Assembly: GCF_014930365.1 (NCBI RefSeq)
Contig: NZ_JABXWI010000020.1
Coordinates: forward strand, 1 to 64,000
Source: Streptomyces caniscabiei
Lineage (GTDB): Bacteria > Actinomycetota > Actinomycetes > Streptomycetales > Streptomycetaceae
Reading direction: 5' to 3'
Length of the DNA stretch: 64,000 bases
This document shows positions 1 to 7,081 of the stretch, in pieces. How positions within the stretch are numbered: position 1 is the first letter of the stretch; every line of letters begins with the position of its first letter. Both the position numbers and the translations under genes were made by a program. The notes under the pieces are model-generated. The model made no database searches, was not told the origin of the DNA, and was given only the letters and a program-made list of their open reading frames with translations.

Positions 1-1
1 C

Positions 2-187
2 TCGCGTTTCGCCCAGCCCACGGAACTCGATCTGCGCGCCTACGAGGGACGCCACCCCGTCGAACTCATCGGCGGAGTCCGCTTCCCCGCCATCGGCGAA
101 CTGCCCTACCTCCTCACCCTCGCGGGCCACGGCTTCTACTGGTTCCGGCTCTCCCGAGTCCTCTCCCGCGCTGCCCTAGGGCGTTGA
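2..187 (+). CDS. treS: Trehalose synthase, C-terminal end (partial)
   Basis: Only the last 61 codons are in the window; the reading frame is open from base 2 and stops at 185-187. The residues (…RRHPVELIGG-like run, then an FPAIGELPYLLTLAGHGFYW-type ending) match the C-terminal beta-domain of TreS, the maltose alpha-D-glucosyltransferase that interconverts maltose and trehalose. The identification leans on the next two genes: treS-pep2-glgB is a conserved actinobacterial order in the GlgE alpha-glucan pathway, and TreS and maltokinase form a physical complex in mycobacteria. The catalytic GH13 barrel lies outside the window, so nothing can be said about its active site. Confidence 0.85.
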   Translation, partial: SRFAQPTELDLRAYEGRHPVELIGGVRFPAIGELPYLLTLAGHGFYWFRLSRVLSRAALGR

Positions 188-216
188 AGCGCGGGCCGGC
201 GAAAGGACGCGTCACC

Positions 217-1605
217 ATGTCGAAGACCGCATCCGCACTGCTCCGGCCGAGCGGCGAGGAGGTCGCCGTCGGCCTCATGACCTCGTTGGCGGGGCTGCTG
301 CGCGAGTGGCTGCCACGGCAACGCTGGTTCGCCGGCAAGGACCGGCCGGTCACGGACCTCGCGCTGCTGTCGATGACCGAGCTGTATCCGGGCTGTCTGC
401 ATCTGCTCGTGCACACCGGTCAGGCGGGCCACCCCGGTCACGGCGGGGTGCCCGCGCCGGGCGGGACTCCTCCGGCCGGCGACTGCTACCAGCTTCTGCT
501 CGGGGTGCGTGAGCATCCGGTGCCGCGTCTGGGCCGGGCGCTGATCGGGCAGGCGCACGAGGGGCCGCTCGCCGGTCTGACGGTGTACGACGCGCTGTAC
601 GACCCCCGGTCGGCCGAGCTGCTCCTCGAACGGCTGCGGCATCCCGGCTCGGCGGGCCCGCTGCGTTTCGAGGCGGACTCCGGGGCACGGGTGCCGGCCG
701 GATTGGCGCCGCGGCTGCTGGACGCCGAGCAGTCCAACTCCTCGCTGGTGTACGGAGACGAGTACATCCTGAAGGTCTTCCGGCGCATTCAGCCGGGGGT
801 GAACCCCGATCTGGAGGTGCCGGGCGCGCTGGCCGGGCAGGGGTGCGGCCGGGTGCCGGCCCCGGTCGCCTGGTTCCGGACGACCGATCCGTTCCCGGCG
901 ACCCTCGGCGTGTTGCAGCCCTTCCTGCCCGACGCGTCGGACGGCTGGACGCTGGCGCTCGGCGCGCTCGCCGCCGGCCAGGACTTCGCCGAGGAGGCCC
1001 GTGAGCTGGGCCGGGCCACGGCGGAGGTGCATCTGGCGCTGGCGTCGGCCTTCCCCGCCGGGGCCCACGGCGAGAACGCGCGGACGGCGGCCGCGATGAC
1101 CGAACGACTCGACGCCGCCGCGCGCTCCGTACCGGCCCTGCGGCCTCATGTCCCCGGACTGCGCGCGGCCTTCCGCGCCCTGCTGGCCTGCGACGCGGGG
1201 CCGCCCGCACAGCGCGTGCACGGCGATCTGCATCTGGGGCAGGTACTGCGGGCGGGCCCGGAGTGGTTCGTCATCGACTTCGAGGGCGAGCCGTCCCGTC
1301 CGCTCGCCGAGCGGTGCGGCACCCAGTCGCCGGTGCGGGACATCGCCGGGATGCTGCGCTCCTTCGACTACGCCGCCCGGCAGCGCCGGCCCTGGCGCCC
1401 GGAGTGGGCGCGCCGCTGCCGGGAGGCGTACTGCGCGGGCTACGCGGCCCGCGCCGGCTGGGACCCGCGCGAGAAGCACGGTCTGCTGCGCGCCTACGAG
1501 ACCGACCGGGCCGTGTACGAGGTCCTCTACGAGGCCCGGCACCGTCCCGACTGGCTCCCCGTACCGATGGCGGCGATCGAGCGTCTCGCCGTGAGAGGAG
1601 ACTGA
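217..1605 (+). CDS. pep2: Maltokinase (maltose-1-phosphate synthesis)
   Basis: This 462-residue enzyme phosphorylates maltose with ATP to maltose-1-phosphate, the donor used by GlgE. The kinase signature VHGDLHLGQVL lies near residues 334-344, with the catalytic Asp in HGD. The metal-binding segment FVIDFEGEP follows near 351-359. These are hallmarks of aminoglycoside-phosphotransferase-like maltokinases. A TTG in frame at 184 overlaps the treS stop, but I prefer ATG 217 because GAAAGGA lies about 10 bases upstream. Length and flanking genes (treS before, glgB five bases after) fit the family. It is probably co-transcribed with both and acts in the cytoplasm. Confidence 0.93.
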   Translation: MSKTASALLRPSGEEVAVGLMTSLAGLLREWLPRQRWFAGKDRPVTDLALLSMTELYPGCLHLLVHTGQAGHPGHGGVPAPGGTPPAGDCYQLLLGVREHPVPRLGRALIGQAHEGPLAGLTVYDALYDPRSAELLLERLRHPGSAGPLRFEADSGARVPAGLAPRLLDAEQSNSSLVYGDEYILKVFRRIQPGVNPDLEVPGALAGQGCGRVPAPVAWFRTTDPFPATLGVLQPFLPDASDGWTLALGALAAGQDFAEEARELGRATAEVHLALASAFPAGAHGENARTAAAMTERLDAAARSVPALRPHVPGLRAAFRALLACDAGPPAQRVHGDLHLGQVLRAGPEWFVIDFEGEPSRPLAERCGTQSPVRDIAGMLRSFDYAARQRRPWRPEWARRCREAYCAGYAARAGWDPREKHGLLRAYETDRAVYEVLYEARHRPDWLPVPMAAIERLAVRGD

Positions 1606-1609
1606 ACCC

Positions 1610-3907
1610 GTGGCCCTGCGTGACACCACGCCCCCCGAGTCGGCGGGCCCGCCCCGGCGCCGCCCCCGGCTGACCGTGGCCGCCCCTCCCCTGCCCCCCG
1701 AGGAGCGTGCGCGGCTGCTGTCCGGCACGCATCACGACCCGCACGCCCTGCTGGGTGCGCATCCGGTGCCGGGCGGCGGGATCGCGCTGCGGGCCCTGCG
1801 CCCGTACGCCCATGCCGTGAGTGTCGTGATCGAGGGCGAGCGCACCTATCTCGCCTCGGAGGGCGACGGGCTGTTCTCCGTCCTCCTGCCGCTCGACGCC
1901 GTCCCCGTGTACACGCTGTTCGTGTCGTACGAGGACACCGACCACGTGGTCCACGACCCGTACCGTTTCCTGCCCGCGCTCGGCGAGCTGGATCTGCATC
2001 TGATCCGGGAAGGGCGGCACGAGCAGTTGTGGAAGGCGCTCGGGGCCGAGCCGATGACCCATCAGGGTGTCACCGGCACTCGTTTCACCGTCTGGGCGCC
2101 GAACGCCCGAGGGGTGCGGGTCGTCGGGGACTTCGCCTGCTGGGACGGGACGGCGTTCCCGATGAGGTCCCTCGGCTCCTCCGGGGTCTGGGAGCTGTTC
2201 CTGCCCGGGGTGGGCGAGGGCGCCCTCTACAAGTTCGAGATCACCTCGCGCGACGGGCGGCGGCTGCTCAAGGCCGACCCGATGGCCCGCCGGGCGGAGG
2301 TTCCCCCCGCGACGGCCTCCGTCGTGCACGCCTCGCACTACGCGTGGGGCGACGACGAGTGGATGGCCCGGCGCGGTGACGTCCCGGTGCACGAGGCGCC
2401 GTTCTCGGTGTACGAGGTCCATCTGCCTTCCTGGCGACCGGGGCTGACATATCGTCAGCTCGCCGAGGTACTGCCCGGGTACGTCTCCGATCTGGGGTTC
2501 ACCCATGTCGAGTTGATGCCGGTCGCCCAGCACCCGTTCAGCGGTTCCTGGGGCTACCAGGTCACCGGGTTCTACGCCCCGACGGCCCGGCTCGGCACCC
2601 CGGACGACTTCAAGCACCTCGTCGACGCCCTGCACCGGGCCGGGATCGGGGTGATCGTGGACTGGGTGCCCGCGCACTTCCCGAAGGACGACTGGGCGCT
2701 CGGCCGCTTCGACGGGGAGCCGCTGTACGAGCCCGGGGACAGCCGGCGGGCGGAGCATCCGGACTGGGGGACGTACGAGTTCGACTTCGGCCGCGCCGAG
2801 GTGCGCAACTTCCTCGTGGCGAACGCCGTGTACTGGTGCGAGGAGTTCCATGTCGACGGGCTGCGGGTGGACGCGGTCGCCTCCATGCTCTACCTGGACT
2901 ACTCGCGGGACTCCGGGCAGTGGTCGCCCAATGTGTTCGGCGGACGCGAGGACCTGGACGCGGTCGCCTTCCTCCAGGAGATGAACGCCACCGTGTACCG
3001 GCGCGCTCCGGGTGTGGTGACGATCGCCGAGGAGTCCACGGCCTGGGACGGCGTGACCCGTCCGACCGACAGCGGCGGGCTGGGCTTCGGGCTGAAGTGG
3101 AACATGGGGTGGATGCACGACTCGCTGGGCTACATGGAGCACGAGCCGGTGCACCGCAAGTACCACCACGACGAGATGTCGTTCTCGATGGTGTACGCGT
3201 ACAGCGAGAACTACGTCCTGCCCATCTCCCACGACGAGGTCGTGCACGGCAAGCGGGCACTGGTGTCGAAGATGCCGGGCGACTGGTGGCAGCGGCGCGC
3301 CGACCACCGCGCGTACCTCGGCTTCATGTGGGCCCATCCCGGAAAGCAACTCCTCTTCATGGGACAGGAGTTCGCCCAGGGCGGGGAGTGGGTGGAGTCC
3401 CAGGGGCCGGACTGGTGGCTGCTCGATCCCGGCTACGGCGCCGAGGCCGACCACCGGGGGGTGCGGGACCTCGTCCGGGACCTCAACACGATCTACCGGG
3501 ACACGCCCGCCCTCTGGCAGCGGGACACCGACCCGGCCGGCTTCCAGTGGGTGAGCGCGGACGCCGCCGAGGACAACGTCTTCGCGTTCCTGCGGTTCGC
3601 CGCGGACGGGACACCGCTGCTGGCCGTCTCCCACTTCGGCCCGGTGGTGCGCGAGGACTACCGCCTCGGGGTCCCGGGCGACGTCACGGCGTGGCGCGAG
3701 GTGCTGAACACGGACGCGGTCGCCTACGGCGGCAGCGGAGTGACCCGTCCCCAGCCCGTCGTGGCCGAGCCGCACGCCTGGCACGGGCGGCCGGCCAGTG
3801 TCCGTCTGACCCTGCCCCCGCTGGCCACGGTGTGGCTCCGACCGGAGCGGCTTCCCGGCCGCGGGGAGCCCAGTGACCCGAGAGCACCGCGAAGGAGTGC
3901 GCCATGA
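1610..3907 (+). CDS. glgB: 1,4-alpha-glucan branching enzyme GlgB
   Basis: A GH13 enzyme of 765 residues that introduces alpha-1,6 branches into glycogen or GlgE-made glucan. The N-terminal part carries carbohydrate-binding/beta-sandwich modules (TRFTVWAPNARGVRVVGDF at about 150). The catalytic barrel shows DGLRVDAVASM with nucleophile Asp421, acid/base Glu474 in IAEEST, and His541-Asp542 in SHDEVVHGK. The spacing of 53 and 121 residues is the same as in E. coli GlgB. The start is GTG 1610 with GAGAGGAG nine bases upstream, five bases after pep2. Its stop overlaps the next gene by four bases, so it is in the same operon. Confidence 0.96.
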   Translation: MALRDTTPPESAGPPRRRPRLTVAAPPLPPEERARLLSGTHHDPHALLGAHPVPGGGIALRALRPYAHAVSVVIEGERTYLASEGDGLFSVLLPLDAVPVYTLFVSYEDTDHVVHDPYRFLPALGELDLHLIREGRHEQLWKALGAEPMTHQGVTGTRFTVWAPNARGVRVVGDFACWDGTAFPMRSLGSSGVWELFLPGVGEGALYKFEITSRDGRRLLKADPMARRAEVPPATASVVHASHYAWGDDEWMARRGDVPVHEAPFSVYEVHLPSWRPGLTYRQLAEVLPGYVSDLGFTHVELMPVAQHPFSGSWGYQVTGFYAPTARLGTPDDFKHLVDALHRAGIGVIVDWVPAHFPKDDWALGRFDGEPLYEPGDSRRAEHPDWGTYEFDFGRAEVRNFLVANAVYWCEEFHVDGLRVDAVASMLYLDYSRDSGQWSPNVFGGREDLDAVAFLQEMNATVYRRAPGVVTIAEESTAWDGVTRPTDSGGLGFGLKWNMGWMHDSLGYMEHEPVHRKYHHDEMSFSMVYAYSENYVLPISHDEVVHGKRALVSKMPGDWWQRRADHRAYLGFMWAHPGKQLLFMGQEFAQGGEWVESQGPDWWLLDPGYGAEADHRGVRDLVRDLNTIYRDTPALWQRDTDPAGFQWVSADAAEDNVFAFLRFAADGTPLLAVSHFGPVVREDYRLGVPGDVTAWREVLNTDAVAYGGSGVTRPQPVVAEPHAWHGRPASVRLTLPPLATVWLRPERLPGRGEPSDPRAPRRSAP

Positions 3908-4257
3908 CCGACGGACTGAAGACCGTCATCTACCCCGTCGAGGACCTGGCCCGGGCGAAGGCCCTGTTCGGGACCCTGCTGGAGGTCGAGCCGTACGCGG
4001 ACACGCCGTACTACGTCGGTTTCAAGGACGCGGGGCAGGACGTGGGACTGGACCCGAACGGCCATGCCAAGGGGATGACGGGGCCCGTGCCGTACTGGCA
4101 CGTCGGCGACATCCGGTCGACGCTCGCGGCGCTGCTCGTGGCCGGGGCGCAGACGCTGGAGGACGTCCATGAGGTGGGCGGCGGCCGGCTGATCGCCTCG
4201 GTGAAGGACCCGGACGGCAATCTGATCGGGCTGCTCCAGGACACGGCGGAGGAGTAG
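3904..4257 (+). CDS. VOC-family (glyoxalase-like) protein
   Basis: A single-domain VOC fold protein of 117 residues, with YPVEDLARAKALFGTLL at the N-terminus and KDPDGNLIGLLQ near the C-terminus, the two conserved ends of the repeated beta-alpha-beta-beta-beta module. It starts at ATG 3904 inside the glgB stop (ATGA overlap), so it is translationally coupled to the glycogen operon. No canonical glyoxalase I metal set is evident (GHAKG and HVGD are the only His near the usual places). The substrate is unknown, and a role in handling reactive carbonyls or binding a small molecule is only inference. Confidence 0.8.
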   Translation: MTDGLKTVIYPVEDLARAKALFGTLLEVEPYADTPYYVGFKDAGQDVGLDPNGHAKGMTGPVPYWHVGDIRSTLAALLVAGAQTLEDVHEVGGGRLIASVKDPDGNLIGLLQDTAEE

Positions 4258-4269
4258 GGGCGCGGCGGT

Positions 4270-4329
4270 CGTTGCAGCTGCACTAGTTGCACGGACAACG
4301 ATCGGTCGGCCCTCTGTTACCGTGCACAT
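4270..4329 (+). promoter_or_regulatory. Likely leaderless promoter and MarR operator
   Basis: TACCGT at 4318-4323 lies six bases before ATG 4330, the geometry of a leaderless actinobacterial promoter. Upstream there are nested dyads: TGCAGCTGCA at 4273-4282, GTTG-N6-CAAC at 4286-4299, and a wide CGTTG (4270-4274)/CAACG (4296-4300) pair. TTG-N6-CAA cores are typical of MarR-family operators, and these overlap the -35 zone, so autorepression by the adjacent MarR protein is the simplest reading. Confidence 0.45.
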
Positions 4330-4731
4330 ATGGCAGCGAACACGACCGGTGTCCGGCTCGAGGACCAGTGGCGGGACATCCTGTCCGTGCACGCGCGCAC
4401 GATGTGCGAGATCGATCGTGTGCTGCATCCGCACGGGCTGGGCGCCAGCGACTTCGAGGTGCTCGACATCCTCGCGTCGGGGCTGGCGGCGGCCACGGCG
4501 GCCGGGGACCTGTGCCGGGTGCAGAACATCGCCGAGAAGGTCCACCTCAGCCAGAGCGCGCTGTCCCGGCTGATCGGCCGGCTGGAGAAGGACGGCCTGG
4601 TGGAGCGGTCCGTGTGCGCGGAGGACCGGCGCGGGGTGTGGGTCACCCTGACGGACAAGGGCCGTGCGCTGCACGCGGAGGTCCAGCCGCTCCAGCGTGA
4701 CGTCCTGGCCCGCATGCTGCGGCACGACTGA
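4330..4731 (+). CDS. MarR-family transcriptional regulator
   Basis: A winged-helix regulator of 133 residues. The recognition region reads CRVQNIAEKVHLSQSALSRL (about 58-77), followed by the wing LVERSVCAEDRRGVWVTLTD (about 87-106). This is the standard MarR DNA-binding layout flanked by dimerisation helices. It probably uses leaderless translation from ATG 4330. The ligand is unknown. It starts 72 bases after the VOC gene on the same strand with its own promoter-like element and palindromes, so I treat it as a separate autoregulated unit. It could control the upstream VOC gene, or act elsewhere. Confidence 0.9.
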   Translation: MAANTTGVRLEDQWRDILSVHARTMCEIDRVLHPHGLGASDFEVLDILASGLAAATAAGDLCRVQNIAEKVHLSQSALSRLIGRLEKDGLVERSVCAEDRRGVWVTLTDKGRALHAEVQPLQRDVLARMLRHD

Positions 4732-4746
4732 CTCCGCCGCTCTGCG

Positions 4747-4773
4747 GCAGGAAGCAGGACCGACCCTGCCTGC
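4747..4773. terminator. Hairpin between convergent marR and sseB-like genes
   Basis: GCAGG (4754-4758) pairs with CCTGC (4765-4769) across a six-base loop. The stem extends after an AA bulge by GCAG (4747-4750) with CTGC (4770-4773). It lies just after the MarR stop and before the end of the convergent gene, the expected place for a shared terminator. There is no T-tract, as is usual in Streptomyces. Confidence 0.4.
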
Positions 4774-4860
4774 ATTGCGGCAGGACCGGCCCCGCCCTCG
4801 GGGCTCCCGGAACGGCGTGGCGGCCGTCCCCGGGGCCGTCGGGCGAGAGGTCCCCGCGGG

Positions 4861-5283
4861 TCAGATCCCCTGGCCGCCCAGGAGAGTGCCCACGTCGTGG
4901 GCGTCGAGGGTGAGGCCGTGCGGGGAGCCGGCGTCGATGGTGAGGGAGAGGTCGGCGTCGGCGGGCCACTGGGAGGCCAGGGCGCCCAGGGGTACCAGGC
5001 GGTAGCGCGACACGTCGGGCAGCAGTTCGGCCATCGCGGGCTCCGAGGTGAAGACCGGCACGATCTGCTCGCCGCCGGGCTGCTCCAGCACCGGCAGCGC
5101 CACGGCCGTCGGATCGTTCACGGCCGCCTCGTCGGCGTCGTCCGGGACCGGGATCAGCACGTCGGTGTCGGCGAGCGTGTGGAGCGCGGCCGTGTCATGG
5201 GTGTCGAAGGCGAGCGCGGTCAGCGCGCGCTGGGCCGGCGAGGCGGCCTGGGGCGGGTTGTGACCATTGACGGGTATGTCCAT
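4861..5283 (-). CDS. SseB-family protein
   Basis: A small acidic protein of 140 residues. The segments LHTLADTDVLIPVPDD, VLEQPGGEQIVPVFTSEPAM and a C-terminal LTLDAHDVGTLL match the SseB N-terminal domain (enhanced serine sensitivity family): a short alpha/beta domain with the conserved VPVFTS strand. No transmembrane or catalytic motif is seen. In streptomycetes such proteins are widespread, often near type VII secretion or metabolism genes, and their function is not established. The start ATG 5281-5283 has only a poor Shine-Dalgarno site. Confidence 0.75.
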   Translation of the reverse strand: MDIPVNGHNPPQAASPAQRALTALAFDTHDTAALHTLADTDVLIPVPDDADEAAVNDPTAVALPVLEQPGGEQIVPVFTSEPAMAELLPDVSRYRLVPLGALASQWPADADLSLTIDAGSPHGLTLDAHDVGTLLGGQGI

Positions 5284-5430
5284 CGGAAGATCCCAGGTAG
5301 TAGCGGAAGGGCCGCCCGGGACGGCGTCCGTCCCGGGCGCTGCGCCCCTCGCGTACCCGACGTGGAGGCGGGCATTCCTCTACCTGGGCGATGCATATGA
5401 GGCGCGAGGGGCCGCCGGGGCCCGAGGGCC

Positions 5431-5490
5431 CGGTCACGACGGGTGCGGTCACGAGGGGTGCGGTCACGAAGGGTGCGGTCACGAGGGCCG
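5431..5490. repeat. 15-bp tandem repeat, four copies
   Basis: Four head-to-tail copies of GGTCACGANGGGTGC (5431-5445, 5446-5460, 5461-5475, 5476-5490). The first three differ only at the variable ninth position (C, G, A), and the fourth has GGGCCGC at its end. The unit length is a multiple of three, so copy-number change would not shift any overlapping frame. Confidence 0.9.
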
Positions 5491-5630
5491 CGCCCTCGCG
5501 GCGCGGAAGCCACAGGGGCACGTCGGTCGGCGGAACGCGTCGCTCGACCGGCACCGCGCCGAGGCGGCCGGGAGTGAAAATGAACCAGCAGTGGTGACCG
5601 GCGCCCACGCGCCCGCCGGGAGCCCGGACC

Positions 5631-5636
5631 TAGCGT
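5631..5636 (+). promoter_or_regulatory. Leaderless -10 box of fucosidase gene
   Basis: TAGCGT followed by six bases and the ATG at 5643. With the usual -10-to-start distance, transcription would begin at the A of the start codon. Confidence 0.5.
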
Positions 5637-5642
5637 GGCCGC

Positions 5643-6932
5643 ATGACCATGCAACCCTGGTTTCCCGACGCCAAGCTGGGCATCTTCATCCACTACGGCA
5701 TCTACGGCGTGGACGGGGTGCCGGAGTCCTGGGCCTTCTACTGGGGCGAGGTGACGCACGAGCGGTACATGAAACAGCTCGACGGCTTCACCGCGTCCGC
5801 CTACGACCCCACGGCCTGGGCCGAGTTGTTCGCCCGGGTGGGCGCGAAGTACGCGGTGCTCACGGCACGCCACCACGACGGCGTCGCCCTGTGGGACACG
5901 ACCCGCGGCGATCTGGACGTCGTCCGCCGCACACCGGCGGGCCGGGACCTGATCACCGGGTACGTCGACGCGCTGCGCGAGCGGGGCCTCAAGGTGGGCC
6001 TCTACTACTCGCACTCCGACTGGAACCATCCCGACTACGCCAGTGTCCGCCACCCCGACATCGACCGGTGGACGAACCAGCACCCGGGTGGCAACGACGC
6101 CAACCCCTACTCCCACGCCGCACCCGGCGAGGAGGACCCGGCCGCCTGGGAGCGCTATCTCGCCTACCGGGACGGCCAGGTGGGCGAGCTGGTCGAACGG
6201 TTCCGCCCCGATCTGCTGTGGTTCGACGGCGAGTGGGAGCGCACCGAGGAGCAGTGGCGGATGCGGGAGTTGGCCGAGCTGATCCTCCGGGAGAACCCCG
6301 ACACCGTGCTCAACGCCCGCATGCTCTCCTACGGCGACTACGCCACCCCGGAACAGGGCGTGCCGCTCGAAGCCCCCTCCGGGCCCTGGGAGTTGTGCCT
6401 GACCATCAACGACTCGTGGGGTTTCCAGCACGCGGACCACAACCACAAGTCCGTGCGGCAGCTGGTGCGTTACTTCGCCGAGACGATCGGCATGGGCGGC
6501 AATCTGCTGCTGGACGTCGGGCCGAGGGCGGACGGGTCGATCCCTCCGGAGCAGGTGGAGCGGCTGGAAGGGCTCGGGGCGTGGATCGGGCGGCACTCCG
6601 ACGCCGTGTACGGCACGGTCGCCGGGCTGCCGGCGGGGCACCACTACGGTCCGAGCACCCTCTCCGCGGACCGGCGCACCCTGTATCTGATGTGCTTCGA
6701 CGTGCCGCGCGAGTCCGTGGCGGTACGGGGGCTGCGCAATCCCGTCACCAAGGTCACCGTCCTCGGTACGGGCACCGAGCTGGGGCACCGGGTGATCGGC
6801 GGCCTCGACGCGGTGCCCGGCGTGACCTGGATCGACGCGCCTGCGGAGGCCGACCTCGACCCGTACGCGACCGTCCTGGCCGTGGAGTTGGAGGGAGAGC
6901 TGGACCTCTACCGGGGCTCGGGCCGCGACTGA
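5643..6932 (+). CDS. GH29 alpha-L-fucosidase (cytoplasmic)
   Basis: A glycoside hydrolase of family 29, 429 residues. It opens directly with the barrel motif WFPDAKLGIFIHYGIYGV. TARHHDGV holds His77-His78 of the fucose pocket. DLLWFDGEW near 191-199 contains the likely nucleophile Asp195, and the second half ends in a short beta-sandwich. No signal peptide precedes the catalytic domain, so the enzyme should act inside the cell on imported fucosylated oligosaccharides or glycosides. It stands alone, without a transporter next to it. The acid/base residue cannot be fixed from sequence alone because it varies in this family. Confidence 0.9.
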   Translation: MTMQPWFPDAKLGIFIHYGIYGVDGVPESWAFYWGEVTHERYMKQLDGFTASAYDPTAWAELFARVGAKYAVLTARHHDGVALWDTTRGDLDVVRRTPAGRDLITGYVDALRERGLKVGLYYSHSDWNHPDYASVRHPDIDRWTNQHPGGNDANPYSHAAPGEEDPAAWERYLAYRDGQVGELVERFRPDLLWFDGEWERTEEQWRMRELAELILRENPDTVLNARMLSYGDYATPEQGVPLEAPSGPWELCLTINDSWGFQHADHNHKSVRQLVRYFAETIGMGGNLLLDVGPRADGSIPPEQVERLEGLGAWIGRHSDAVYGTVAGLPAGHHYGPSTLSADRRTLYLMCFDVPRESVAVRGLRNPVTKVTVLGTGTELGHRVIGGLDAVPGVTWIDAPAEADLDPYATVLAVELEGELDLYRGSGRD

Positions 6933-6990
6933 CCCGGCACCCCGGCCCCCTGTGACAGCCGGGCGGGCCGGGGACATGTCGGGACCTCCG

Positions 6991-6996
6991 TACAAT
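6991..6996 (+). promoter_or_regulatory. Candidate -10 box upstream of LuxR regulator
   Basis: TACAAT is an excellent -10 hexamer about 85 bases upstream of the TTG start at 7082. No convincing -35 hexamer is seen 16-18 bases upstream. Confidence 0.35.
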
Positions 6997-7081
6997 CCTC
7001 GGGGAATCGACCGTGGGTTCGCTTTCATGAACCTCCCGGTCGGCCCGGGACGGCCCCGGGCCCGCTTCAGGGGGAATCGCA

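Larger units (their letters stand above)
5284..5642. other. Intergenic region with short tandem repeat
   Basis: A 359-base gap between the divergent SseB-like and fucosidase genes. It holds four tandem 15-base units at 5431-5490 and, at its right end, TAGCGT (5631-5636), six bases before ATG 5643. That is a leaderless promoter for the fucosidase. Short open frames cross the repeat on both strands (a 68-codon one on plus encodes V-T-x-G-A-style repeats), but neither has a good ribosome site or recognisable product. Confidence 0.6.
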
